DNA of 64,000 bases from the NCBI RefSeq assembly GCF_000732635.1, contig NZ_JPMD01000028.1, forward strand, positions 91,060 to 155,059, given 5' to 3'. The DNA comes from Clostridium sulfidigenes (GTDB taxonomy: Bacteria; Bacillota; Clostridia; Clostridiales; Clostridiaceae). How positions within the stretch are numbered: the stretch's first letter is position 1; each line of letters starts with the position of its first letter. The position numbers were made by a program, and so were the translations under genes. Below the pieces are notes generated by a model, which worked only from the letters and a program-made list of their open reading frames with translations, ran no database searches and had not been told where the DNA came from. This document shows positions 28,305 through 37,086 of the stretch, one piece after another.

Positions 28305-29192
28305 ATGGATTTATCAAATTTAGTATATCCAGTAATCAGCCTAGGTGGCCTTGGCTTAGTATTTGGAGCGCTATTAGGATATGCAAACAGTAAATTTAAA
28401 GTAGAAGTTGATGAAAGAATCCCTCTAGTGAGAGAATGTTTACCTGGTGCAAACTGTGGTGGATGTGGATTTGCTGGATGTGATGCTTATGCAGAAGCTG
28501 TAGTTATGGGTACAGCTGCAACTAACAAATGTAGCCCCGGAGGTGCTGAGGCAGTTGAAAAGATATCTTCAATTCTTGGAGTTGAAGCATCAACAGCTGA
28601 ACCAATGGTAGCTTTTGTAAGATGCAAAGGAACTTCTGATGTTGCAAGAGAAAAATATAACTATGTAGGAATTCTAGATTGTAACCAAGCTTCCGTAGCC
28701 CCTGGTGGTGGTTCTAAAGCTTGTGAATTTGGATGCTTAGGTCTTGGTTCTTGTGTAAAGGCTTGTGAATTCGGTGCACTATCCATAATTAATGGTGTAG
28801 CTTCTATAGATGAAGAAAAATGTGTAGCTTGTGGTGCTTGTATATCAGCTTGTCCAAAAACATTAATTCATCTTGTACCTAAAAAATCTAAGGTTAGAAT
28901 AGACTGTAATAACAAAAATAAAGGTAAAGAAGTTATGGATGTTTGTGATGTAGGATGTATCGGTTGTGGTATCTGTATGAAAAACTGCCCTAAAGATGCA
29001 ATCGAGATAGTAAATAATATTCCAGTATTTGATTACACAAAATGTGTTAGTTGTGGAATATGTGCAAATAAATGTCCAAAGAACTCCATATTAAACCTTA
29101 GAAAACCTGCATTAAAAAAAGAAGCAGTACCATCTCCTGCTAAGGCAGCTAGTGAAGCTACTTCTTCTGAAAATAACAATGCTACAGTATAA
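28305..29192 (+). CDS. rnfB: Rnf complex subunit B (multi-iron-sulfur)
   Basis: The 295-aa product takes electrons from reduced ferredoxin. A membrane helix lies at about 8-26. A 4Fe-4S domain follows, CGGCGFAGCDAYAEA near residue 51, with its fourth cysteine at NKCSPGG. Ferredoxin-type motifs come next: CGACISACPK, CIGCGICMKNCPKDAI and CVSCGICANKCPKNSI, besides CLGLGSCVKACEFGAL. The last 25 residues are Ala/Ser/Thr-rich. It ends the rnf operon before a hairpin at 29217. Confidence 0.95.
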   Translation: MDLSNLVYPVISLGGLGLVFGALLGYANSKFKVEVDERIPLVRECLPGANCGGCGFAGCDAYAEAVVMGTAATNKCSPGGAEAVEKISSILGVEASTAEPMVAFVRCKGTSDVAREKYNYVGILDCNQASVAPGGGSKACEFGCLGLGSCVKACEFGALSIINGVASIDEEKCVACGACISACPKTLIHLVPKKSKVRIDCNNKNKGKEVMDVCDVGCIGCGICMKNCPKDAIEIVNNIPVFDYTKCVSCGICANKCPKNSILNLRKPALKKEAVPSPAKAASEATSSENNNATV

Positions 29193-29216
29193 ATAAATTT
29201 AATTTTATGTTATAAT

Positions 29217-29240
29217 ATAGAAGGCTTTTTAGCCTTCTAT
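29217..29240 (+). terminator. Hairpin after rnfB
   Basis: Perfect 10-bp arms ATAGAAGGCT and AGCCTTCTAT around TTTT, 24 nt after the rnfB stop codon and 20 nt before the next gene. The T tract is weak, so some read-through into the RseC-like gene is possible. Confidence 0.55.
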
Positions 29241-29260
29241 ATTTATTTGGAGGTGATTTC

Positions 29261-29677
29261 GTGCAAGAAGAAGGTATTATAAAGAAAATTAATGGAGATA
29301 TAGCTACTGTTGCTTTTGTAAAAAAAGGTGGTTGTGGTGGTGGATGTTCCTCTTGTAAATCTGGATGTCCTAAAGATACTATATTGGTAGAATTAAAAAA
29401 TACAGAACACGCTACTGTTGGTGAAAGAGTTTTAGTATCAATGGATAATAAGGTTTTTAGCAACATGACATTTTGGGCCTATGCCTTCCCTACCATTATT
29501 ACAGTAATTACTCTTATAATATGTCTATACATATTTAATAAGCTTAATTTAGCTAATTCTGAAGTATATTCAGTGTTACTGGCTTTAGTAGCCATGGTAA
29601 TTTCTTATGTACTTAGTTCTAAACTAAACAAAAAACAAGATAAGTATTCTTTTAAGATGATTAAAAAGTTAAATTAA
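29261..29677 (+). CDS. RseC/MucC-family membrane protein
   Basis: A 138-aa protein of the SoxR-reducing-system RseC family. It has an N-terminal cytoplasmic domain with a Cys cluster (GGCGGGCSSCKSGC, about residues 25-38) and two membrane helices (about 68-88 and 97-115). In proteobacteria RseC works with the Rsx (Rnf) complex to reduce SoxR. Its place right behind rnfB fits an accessory role with Rnf (inference). GTG start after GGAGGTG. Confidence 0.85.
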   Translation: MQEEGIIKKINGDIATVAFVKKGGCGGGCSSCKSGCPKDTILVELKNTEHATVGERVLVSMDNKVFSNMTFWAYAFPTIITVITLIICLYIFNKLNLANSEVYSVLLALVAMVISYVLSSKLNKKQDKYSFKMIKKLN

Positions 29678-29792
29678 ACTTTTTAAAATGTGATGAAAGT
29701 TATATTAATAAAGATATATTTTACTATATAAAGTTAATAATATTCACATATAGATCATACAAAATCAATTATAACCATTAGGAGGTATAAAG

Positions 29793-30461
29793 ATGAACAT
29801 AGCATCAATGATTGATCATACTATTTTAAAAGCTGAAACAACCAAGGATCAGGTTATAAAAATTTGCAAAGAAGCAAAGGAATATAAATTCAAGTCAGTA
29901 TGTGTAAATTCTTGTTATACTGAGTTAGTAGCAAAGGAACTAAAAGACTCTGGAGTACTTGTGTGCACAGTGGTAGGTTTCCCTCTAGGAGCTATGGATA
30001 CTAAATCTAAGGCTTTCGAAACAGCTAGAGCTATCGAACTTGGAGCAAATGAAATAGACATGGTTATCAACGTAGGAGCTTTAAAGGATAAGGATTACGA
30101 TTTTGTGAGAAATGATATAAAAGAAATTGTTGATACCGCTAAAGGAAAGGCTATAGTTAAAGTTATTTTAGAAACTTGCCTATTAACCGAAGAAGAAAAA
30201 ATCAAGGCTTGTGAATTATCACAAGAAGCAGGTGCAGACTTTGTAAAAACTTCAACTGGATTTAGTACAGGTGGAGCAACTCCTGAAGATATTGCTCTAA
30301 TGAGAAAGGTTGTTGGACCTAATATGGGCGTAAAAGCCTCTGGTGGTGTTCGTACTACTGAAGATGCCCTGAAGGTTATAAATGCTGGTGCAAATAGAAT
30401 TGGTGCCAGTGCATCTATAGCAATCGTAGATAATTTATGTAATTCAGATTCTGACTATTAG
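29793..30461 (+). CDS. deoC: Deoxyribose-phosphate aldolase
   Basis: A 222-aa TIM-barrel class I aldolase that splits deoxyribose 5-phosphate into acetaldehyde and glyceraldehyde 3-phosphate. IDHTILKAE at the N-terminus, [12 protein letters not shown] near 90 and the Schiff-base lysine in [13 protein letters not shown] near 150 are visible. ATG after AGGAGGT. Followed by a strong terminator at 30503. Part of deoxynucleoside salvage. Confidence 0.95.
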   Translation: MNIASMIDHTILKAETTKDQVIKICKEAKEYKFKSVCVNSCYTELVAKELKDSGVLVCTVVGFPLGAMDTKSKAFETARAIELGANEIDMVINVGALKDKDYDFVRNDIKEIVDTAKGKAIVKVILETCLLTEEEKIKACELSQEAGADFVKTSTGFSTGGATPEDIALMRKVVGPNMGVKASGGVRTTEDALKVINAGANRIGASASIAIVDNLCNSDSDY

Positions 30462-30502
30462 AATTTATTTTCATTTTACAAATTAATTAAAATACATTTT
30501 AC

Positions 30503-30549
30503 AAATAGGTAAACTTCTGTAAATTCTAGAAGTTTATCTATTTATTTTT
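30503..30549 (+). terminator. Terminator after deoC
   Basis: AAATAGGTAAACTTCT (30503-30518) pairs with AGAAGTTTATCTATTT (30528-30543; one G-T pair), followed by ATTTTT. Confidence 0.8.
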
Positions 30550-30696
30550 CGACTTTTTTGTTAAGTTCTTGTTAAGAACATTAATTTTGTTAAAGCTTTG
30601 TCGTATATATTGAAATTAGTCACAAAATGTTTAAAATTAAGACATGATAGAAAATTTAATCAATTCTATCAAATATTTTTATAGGGGGATATAAAA

Positions 30697-32151
30697 ATGA
30701 AATTTTTAACAGGACTATTCAAATTTTTACCAATCTTTGTATTGGCAGGTCTAATGATGATGAAGGTTAACGTACTTACGGCAGCTCCAATTGCAACAAT
30801 AGTTGCTTGCTTTGTAGCCTACATCACAGAAAAAATTAAAATGAATGAACTTATTGATGCTGCTGTAAACAATGTAAAGGAGCTCATACTTGTATTCTTT
30901 ATATTAATGTTTGCTTATGCAATGGCAAGTGCCTTTATGTCAACAGGAGTTGGTGCTTCTATCGTTAATGTAGCTCTATCTCTTGGGTTGAATGCAAGAA
31001 CTGTTGCTGTAACCGGATTCATAGTTACTTGCGTACTATCAGTTGCTACCGGAACTTCTTGGGGAACTTTCGCAGCATGTGCACCTATCTTCTTATGGCT
31101 TAACCATATAGTTGGAGGAGATATCCTTCTTACTACATCTGCTATCGCTGGTGGTGCTTGTTTTGGTGATAATATTGGTCTTATCTCTGATACAACAGTT
31201 GTAAGCTCTGGTATTCAAGATGTAGAGGTTATAGACAGAGTTAGAACTCAAGGTGTTTGGTCTCTCTCTTGTATGATAATCACTGCAATTATTATCTTTG
31301 TAGTAAGCCTAGCAATGAAATTACCTACTGATGTAGCTAATGCAAAGTTAGCTATTGATGCTATTCCACCAGAAGCATGGTCTGCTATTGAGGCTCAAAA
31401 ACCAGCAGCTGTTGAACTTTTAAATCAAGTTAAAACCGGAGTTCCTGTATACATGGTAATTCCTCTAATACTTGTTATAGTTGCTGCTGTTATGGGTATT
31501 CCTACTCTACTTTGCCTATTCTTAGGAATTGGTTCATCATACATCTTCGGTTCCTTTGCAGGAACTGTAGAAAGCTTACCTGCTTTCTTATCTTTAGTTC
31601 AAGATGGATTTGGTGAGGCTGGTTCTTGGGTTATTGTAATGATGATGTGGGTTGGTGCCTTCGGTGGTGTAATGGCTAAAATGGATGCTTTTGCCCCACT
31701 ATCAGCTCTTGTTTTAAAAATATCTGGAAACGTAAGACAACTAATGTTCTGGAATGGTGTTTTATGTTTAGGTGGTAACGCTGCTCTTTCTGATGAAATG
31801 GCTCAAATAGTAACTATCGGACCTATCATTAAAGAATTAGTTGATAAAAATGTTGAAGGAAGCCAAGAGGATATGTACAAACTATATCTTAGAAATGCAA
31901 CCTTTGGTGATGCACTTGGAGTATTCGGATCTCAATTAATTCCTTGGCACGTATACATTGGTTTCTATGTAGGAATTGCTTCTTCAGTATATCCATTACA
32001 CAAATTTGTAGCTACAGATATAATTAAATATAACTTTATGGCTTTTGTAGCTGTATTTTCAATCCTACTACTTACCCTTACTGGATGGGACAGATTTATT
32101 CCTAAATTTGGTCTACCAACAGAACCTGCTGTTAGATTAAAAAAGAAATAA
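30697..32151 (+). CDS. NhaC-family Na+/H+ antiporter, tandem copy 1
   Basis: A 484-aa polytopic membrane protein of the NhaC-type antiporter family. Conserved stretches are TGTSWGTFAACAPIF near residue 120, GGACFGDNIGLISDTTVVSSG near 155 and MAQIVTIGPIIKEL near 370. It starts a run of three close paralogues (32629 and 34445). Its upstream region differs from the other two and lacks the CodY-like box. ATG after AGGGGGAT. Likely ion homeostasis linked to the Rnf gradient; the substrate is not proven. Confidence 0.87.
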   Translation: MKFLTGLFKFLPIFVLAGLMMMKVNVLTAAPIATIVACFVAYITEKIKMNELIDAAVNNVKELILVFFILMFAYAMASAFMSTGVGASIVNVALSLGLNARTVAVTGFIVTCVLSVATGTSWGTFAACAPIFLWLNHIVGGDILLTTSAIAGGACFGDNIGLISDTTVVSSGIQDVEVIDRVRTQGVWSLSCMIITAIIIFVVSLAMKLPTDVANAKLAIDAIPPEAWSAIEAQKPAAVELLNQVKTGVPVYMVIPLILVIVAAVMGIPTLLCLFLGIGSSYIFGSFAGTVESLPAFLSLVQDGFGEAGSWVIVMMMWVGAFGGVMAKMDAFAPLSALVLKISGNVRQLMFWNGVLCLGGNAALSDEMAQIVTIGPIIKELVDKNVEGSQEDMYKLYLRNATFGDALGVFGSQLIPWHVYIGFYVGIASSVYPLHKFVATDIIKYNFMAFVAVFSILLLTLTGWDRFIPKFGLPTEPAVRLKKK

Positions 32152-32207
32152 ATATATAACACTGATAATGAAGCAATTCTATATTATCAGTAAATAATTC
32201 TTAAAAC

Positions 32208-32247
32208 ATGCTATTGATATCATAAGATGTTAATAGCATATTTTTTT
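32208..32247 (+). terminator. Terminator after NhaC copy 1
   Basis: ATGCTATT (32208-32215) pairs with AATAGCAT (32232-32239), followed by an A and seven T. Confidence 0.75.
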
Positions 32248-32511
32248 CATAATATTTGTTATTTTTTTAACACACATATCTAAATATTCTATAATACTTC
32301 AAGTTATAAATACTAAAATGTAAATTTTATTTATAATATTATTTATATACTAAATTTTTTGAAATTATTTTTAGTAAACATTTACATGGGATATATGCAA
32401 ATATTTTTATCTTCAATATTATTTCTACCTATTTCTACTTTTTAATTTATCGTTTTCATTAATTAACTCAATATTTTTAATTTTTTTATAAAAAGTTCTA
32501 AAATTTATGTA

Positions 32512-32558
32512 TTTTTTCTGGAAAAACACTTGATATTTTTTTGAAAAGGTTTTAAACT
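32512..32558 (+). promoter_or_regulatory. Promoter with CodY-like box for NhaC copy 2
   Basis: TTGATA (32530-32535), 17-nt spacer, TAAACT (32553-32558). Just upstream, TTTTTTCTGGAAAAA (32512-32526) resembles the CodY consensus AATTTTCWGAAAATT (10 of 15 positions). The same arrangement with identical spacing stands before copy 3, so the region was duplicated with the gene. The rest of the 32152-32628 gap shows only the upstream terminator. Confidence 0.55.
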
Positions 32559-32628
32559 AGTAATGTGAAAATAATGGTTAAAAAAATAACTATATTTTCA
32601 TCTTAATTAATTTATAGGGGGATCATAA

Positions 32629-34119
32629 ATGAAATTTTTAAAAGGATTTTTAAAGTTTGTACCAATCTTTGTATTGGCAGGTCTAATGATGCTTAAGGTT
32701 AATGTACTTACGGCAGCACCTATAGCAACAATAGTTGCTTGCCTTGTAGCCTACATCACAGAAAAAATTAAACTGAATGAACTTATCGATGCTTCCATCG
32801 AAAATGTAAAGGAGCTTATTTTAGTATTCTTTATACTAATGTTTGCCTACGCAATGGCAAATGCATTTATGTCAACTGGAGTTGGTGCTTCTATAGTTAA
32901 TATAGCATTATCTCTTGGAGTAAATGCAAGAAGTGTTGCTGTATGTGGCTTCTTAGTAACTGGTATACTTTCCGTTGCTACTGGTACCTCTTGGGGAACC
33001 TTTGCTGCATGTGCTCCTATCTTCTTGTGGCTAAACCACATATTAGGAGGAAATATTCTTCTTACTACAGCTTCAATAGCTGGTGGTGCTTGTTTTGGAG
33101 ACAATATTGGTCTTATCTCTGATACTACAGTTGTAAGTTCTGGTATTCAAAAGGTTGAGATACTTGAAAGAGTAAAATCTCAAGTTGTTTGGTCTGTCCT
33201 TTGTCTTGTTGTGTCTGCAATTATTATTTATGGTATGAGTGTAGCACTGAAACTGCCTACAGAAGCTGCTAATACTGCACTAGCAATTGAGTCTATTCCA
33301 GCAGAGGCATGGTCTGCTATTGAAGCTCAAAAGCCTGCAGCTGTTGAACTTTTAAATCAAGTTAAAAATGGAGTACCTGTCTATATGGTAATTCCGCTAT
33401 TACTTGTTATAGGTGTCGCTGTTACGGGTGTACCTACTCTACTTTGTTTGTTCCTAGGAATTATTTCTTCTTATATCCTTGGTTCCTTTGCAGGAACAGT
33501 AGAAAGCCTACCAGTTTTCTTAGGATTAGTTCAAAGTGGATTTAGCGAGGCTGGTTCTTGGGTTATAGTAATGATGATGTGGGTTGGTGCCTTTGGTGGT
33601 ATCATGGCTAAAATGGATGCCTTTGCTCCACTATCAGCTATTGTTTTAAAAATATCTAAAAATGTAAAACAGTTAATGTTCTGGAATGGTGTTTTAAGTA
33701 TAGGTGGTAATGCTGCTCTTTCTGATGAAATGGCTCAAATAGTAACTATTGGACCTATTATTAAAGAATTAGTTGATAAAAATGTTGAAGGAAGCGAAGA
33801 AGATCTTTATAAACTTCGTCTTAGAAATGCCACCTTCTCAAGTTCATTAGGTGTTTTCGGATCTCAATTAATTCCTTGGCATGTATACATTGGATTCTAT
33901 GTAGGAATACTTTCTTCAGTATATCCATTACATACATTTATAGCTACAGATATTATTAAATATAATGTCATGGCTTTTGTAACCGTAATTTCATTACTTC
34001 TTCTTACTATTACCGGATGGGATAGATTTATTCCTAAGTTTGGTTTACCAAGAGAACCTAAAGTTAAACTTAAGAATCAAACTTCTGAGGTCAATTCTGA
34101 TAAAGAAATTTGTGCATAA
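32629..34119 (+). CDS. NhaC-family Na+/H+ antiporter, tandem copy 2
   Basis: A 496-aa paralogue of the proteins at 30697 and 34445 with the same conserved stretches (TGTSWGTFAACAPIF, GGACFGDNIGLISDTTVV). It is the most diverged of the three: KVEILERVKSQVVWS, FSSSLGVFGSQ and a distinct C-terminal tail (KLKNQTSEVNSDKEICA) differ from copies 1 and 3. ATG after AGGGGGATC. A terminator follows at 34131. Confidence 0.87.
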   Translation: MKFLKGFLKFVPIFVLAGLMMLKVNVLTAAPIATIVACLVAYITEKIKLNELIDASIENVKELILVFFILMFAYAMANAFMSTGVGASIVNIALSLGVNARSVAVCGFLVTGILSVATGTSWGTFAACAPIFLWLNHILGGNILLTTASIAGGACFGDNIGLISDTTVVSSGIQKVEILERVKSQVVWSVLCLVVSAIIIYGMSVALKLPTEAANTALAIESIPAEAWSAIEAQKPAAVELLNQVKNGVPVYMVIPLLLVIGVAVTGVPTLLCLFLGIISSYILGSFAGTVESLPVFLGLVQSGFSEAGSWVIVMMMWVGAFGGIMAKMDAFAPLSAIVLKISKNVKQLMFWNGVLSIGGNAALSDEMAQIVTIGPIIKELVDKNVEGSEEDLYKLRLRNATFSSSLGVFGSQLIPWHVYIGFYVGILSSVYPLHTFIATDIIKYNVMAFVTVISLLLLTITGWDRFIPKFGLPREPKVKLKNQTSEVNSDKEICA

Positions 34120-34130
34120 TAAATATAAAA

Positions 34131-34169
34131 AATCTCACAATAGTTAATAATTATTGTGAGATTTTTTAT
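34131..34169 (+). terminator. Terminator after NhaC copy 2
   Basis: AATCTCACAATA (34131-34142) pairs with TATTGTGAGATT (34152-34163), followed by TTTTA. Confidence 0.8.
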
Positions 34170-34328
34170 ATATCATAGTTATACAAATTAATGTTCATTC
34201 CAAAAACTTCATATTTATTTACTAATAATAACCATAAAACCCTTTACACATAATAACAATTATTCTTTTATAATACATATATTAGCAAATACTCCTAACA
34301 TTCTACATTAAATTATTTAATTTATGCG

Positions 34329-34374
34329 TTTTTTCTGAAAAATACTTGATATTTTTGAGAAAACGTTTTAAACT
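34329..34374 (+). promoter_or_regulatory. Promoter with CodY-like box for NhaC copy 3
   Basis: TTGATA (34346-34351), 17-nt spacer, TAAACT (34369-34374). TTTTTTCTGAAAAAT (34329-34343) directly upstream has the full TTTTCTGAAAA core of the CodY consensus (12 of 15 positions). The rest of the 34120-34444 gap holds the copy-2 terminator and AT-rich sequence. Confidence 0.6.
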
Positions 34375-34444
34375 AATTTTATAGTAAGACTAGTTAAATA
34401 AATAACTAGTTTTTCTAGTAAATTTTTTATAGGGGGATATAAAA

Positions 34445-35935
34445 ATGAAATTTTTAAAAGCAACCTTTAAGTTTGTACCAATATTTGTATTGGCTGGACT
34501 TATGATGATGAAGGTAGACGTGCTTACAGCTGCACCAATAGCAACTATATTTGCATGTATTGTAGCCTACATCACAGAAAAAGTAAAATTTAGTGAGCTT
34601 ATCGATGCAGCAGTCGATAATGTAAAGGAACTTATTTTAGTATTTTTTATACTAATGTTTGCTTATGCAATGGCAAACGCTTTCATGTCAACAGGAGTTG
34701 GTGCTTCTATAGTTAATATGGCCCTAACTCTTGGATTAAATGCAAGAACTGTAGCTGTATGTGGCTTCTTAGTAACTTGCATACTGTCAGTTGCTACTGG
34801 AACTTCTTGGGGAACATTTGCTGCATGTGCTCCTATTTTCTTATGGCTTAACCATATAGTTGGAGGAAATATTCTTCTTACTACAGCTTCTATAGCTGGT
34901 GGTGCTTGCTTTGGTGATAATATCGGTCTTATCTCTGATACAACAGTTGTAAGTTCTGGTATTCAAAAGGTTGAAGTTATTGATAGAATTAGAACTCAAG
35001 GGATTTGGTCAATAGCATGTGCGATTATAACTGCAATTATTATATTCGGTGTTAGTTTATATATGAAACTACCTACAGATGTAGCTAATGCAAAATTAGC
35101 TATTGATGCTATTCCACCAGAAGCTTGGTCTGCTATTGAGGCTGAAAAACCAGCAGCTGTAGAACTTTTAAATCAAGTTAAAACTGGAGTACCTTTCTAT
35201 ATGGTAATTCCTCTAATACTTGTTATAATTGTTGCTGTTATGGGAGTTCCTACTTTACTTTGCTTATTCTTAGGAATTGCTTCTTCATTTATCTTTGGTA
35301 CATTTGCAGGAACTGTAGAAAGCTTACCTTCTTTCTTAGGTTTAGTTGAAAGCGGATTTGGTGAGGCTGGTTCTTGGGTTATTGTAATGATGATGTGGGT
35401 TGGTGCCTTCGGTGGTGTAATGGCTAAAATGGATGCTTTTGCTCCAATATCAGCTCTTGTTCTAAAAATATCTGGAAATGTAAGACAATTAATGTTCTGG
35501 AATGGTGTTTTATGCATAGGTGGTAACGCTGCCCTTGCTGATGAGATGGCTCAAATAGTAACTATCGGACCTATCATTAAAGAATTAGTTGATAAAAACG
35601 TTGAAGGAAGCCAAGAGGATATGTACAAACTATATCTTAGAAATGCAACCTTTGGTGATGCTCTTGGAGTATTTGGATCTCAATTAATTCCTTGGCACGT
35701 ATACATTGGTTTCTATGTAGGAATCGCTTCTTCAGTATATCCATTACACAAATTTGTAGCTACAGATATAATTAAATATAACTTTATGGCTTTTGTAGCT
35801 GTATTTTCAATCCTACTACTTACTCTAACTGGATTGGATAGACTTATTCCTAAGTTTGGTCTACCAAGTGAACCTGCTGTTAAACTTAAAAAAGGAAATA
35901 ACAATTTAAATGCTGATAAAAATGCAGCAATATAA
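34445..35935 (+). CDS. NhaC-family Na+/H+ antiporter, tandem copy 3
   Basis: A 496-aa paralogue. Its 3' half is almost identical in DNA to copy 1 (for example from GSQEDMYKLYLRNATFGDALGVFG onward, with only scattered silent changes), while its upstream region and tail (NADKNAAI) resemble copy 2. This mosaic points to recombination or gene conversion among the three. ATG after AGGGGGAT, a leader nearly identical to that of copy 1. Followed by a terminator at 35943. Confidence 0.87.
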   Translation: MKFLKATFKFVPIFVLAGLMMMKVDVLTAAPIATIFACIVAYITEKVKFSELIDAAVDNVKELILVFFILMFAYAMANAFMSTGVGASIVNMALTLGLNARTVAVCGFLVTCILSVATGTSWGTFAACAPIFLWLNHIVGGNILLTTASIAGGACFGDNIGLISDTTVVSSGIQKVEVIDRIRTQGIWSIACAIITAIIIFGVSLYMKLPTDVANAKLAIDAIPPEAWSAIEAEKPAAVELLNQVKTGVPFYMVIPLILVIIVAVMGVPTLLCLFLGIASSFIFGTFAGTVESLPSFLGLVESGFGEAGSWVIVMMMWVGAFGGVMAKMDAFAPISALVLKISGNVRQLMFWNGVLCIGGNAALADEMAQIVTIGPIIKELVDKNVEGSQEDMYKLYLRNATFGDALGVFGSQLIPWHVYIGFYVGIASSVYPLHKFVATDIIKYNFMAFVAVFSILLLTLTGLDRLIPKFGLPSEPAVKLKKGNNNLNADKNAAI

Positions 35936-35942
35936 ATAAATT

Positions 35943-35978
35943 AAAAAGATAACCTTATAAATTAAGGTTATCTTTTTT
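35943..35978. terminator. Terminator after NhaC copy 3
   Basis: AAAAAGATAACCTTA pairs with TAAGGTTATCTTTTT. It can serve both the antiporter gene and the DUF1292 gene that reads toward it. Confidence 0.8.
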
Positions 35979-36029
35979 CATTTAATTATAAATTATATAT
36001 GTTTATAATCACAGATAATTTATCTCTTA

Positions 36030-36287
36030 TTACTTTCTCATCTCTTCTTCAAATATTTTATCATATTCTGCAACAACTTTATCAAATTCAGCTTCATCTT
36101 CAACCATTTCATATGAAGCTGTGGCACCTTCTCCAATTACCTTATATACATAAGCTTCCTCTTCTTCTTCAAGTGGTGCTAAAATAACATAGTGCTCTCC
36201 ATCTATAGTTAAATCTTCAACTATTTCTAGTTCTACCTTTTCCATTGTTTCAGAGTCAGTAAGTGTTATTATATTCATTTCTTCCAT
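36030..36287 (-). CDS. DUF1292 family small acidic protein
   Basis: About 85 aa, strongly acidic. The pattern ITLTD...EKVELEIVEDLTIDGEHYVILAP...EAYVYKV is that of DUF1292, a small family of unknown function found across Firmicutes. I prefer the ATG at 36285-36287, eight nt after AGGAGG, over the ATG six bases earlier. A second DUF1292 gene lies at 36698, with one small gene between. Confidence 0.85.
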   Translation of the reverse strand: MEEMNIITLTDSETMEKVELEIVEDLTIDGEHYVILAPLEEEEEAYVYKVIGEGATASYEMVEDEAEFDKVVAEYDKIFEEEMRK

Positions 36288-36446
36288 TTTCATGTCCTCC
36301 TAAATTCTTTCAAATAAATCTTATTTCATTATATAGCATATAAACCTATAAAACAATGCCATATTAAAAATATAAAACTTAATCGTATTACTATCTAATT
36401 TGTACTATTTATTAGTAGACATGTATATATTATTTTTACATAAATT

Positions 36447-36644
36447 TTAAATATAAAATCTAGTATCTGGGTCTATGAGATTATCTTTTATTTCTACACC
36501 AAATAATCCATTTATTAAAGTAGCACTTTCAATATGGTGGGCATCCTGCACATCTCTATTTAAAATTTGTACTTGATCTATAGTACTCTTTTGTGATGGT
36601 TTAATTTCATTATTCTTTTTATTTTTCTTATTCGATTTACTCAT
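36447..36644 (-). CDS. Small protein of unknown function, 65 aa
   Basis: The chain starts with a Lys/Asn-rich segment (MSKSNKKNKKNNEIKPSQ) followed by a short ordered part (HHIESATLINGLFGVEIKD). I know no family. A strong ribosome site (AAGGAAGGTG) supports translation. It lies between two DUF1292 genes on the same strand. Confidence 0.6.
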   Translation of the reverse strand: MSKSNKKNKKNNEIKPSQKSTIDQVQILNRDVQDAHHIESATLINGLFGVEIKDNLIDPDTRFYI

Positions 36645-36697
36645 GTTATTTCACCTTCCTTTCTTATATAATACAAATTATTTAAGACAAAGGATGG

Positions 36698-36937
36698 TTA
36701 ATCATTTTTTGCATTATAGGCAGTCAAAACTTGATTGAACTCTTTACCTGCTCCTATAGAAGCATATTCAACCATACCATTTTCTCTACTTACAACCTTA
36801 TATGCACAAGCTTCATCTGAATCCTTGGGACCTGCAATTACATATTCATTTTTACCTACATTAACCACATCAATAAATTCTAATTCTACTATTCTTCCAT
36901 CTTCCCCTGAAACTTTTATACACTTATTATTGCTCAT
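36698..36937 (-). CDS. DUF1292 family small protein
   Basis: A 79-aa protein with the DUF1292 pattern (GRIVELEFIDVVNVGKNEYVIAGP...EACAYKVVSRENG). It is a paralogue of the gene at 36030, less acidic. ATG after TTGGAGGT. Function unknown. Confidence 0.8.
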   Translation of the reverse strand: MSNNKCIKVSGEDGRIVELEFIDVVNVGKNEYVIAGPKDSDEACAYKVVSRENGMVEYASIGAGKEFNQVLTAYNAKND

Positions 36938-37086
36938 CTTATAACCTCCAACTATTTTTAAATCTTTAGTAAAAATATATAAATTTTAAGTTATACATTT
37001 TTAGCTTTTAACCCCACTTTATTTTTAAAATATATTACCTATTTATAAGATGTGCATAATACAAAAAATTATTTATGTTTTAAATT

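Noticed and set aside
35197..35517. Antisense frame in NhaC copy 3, with similar ones in the other copies
   Set aside because: It mirrors the conserved antiporter sequence and has no start signals.
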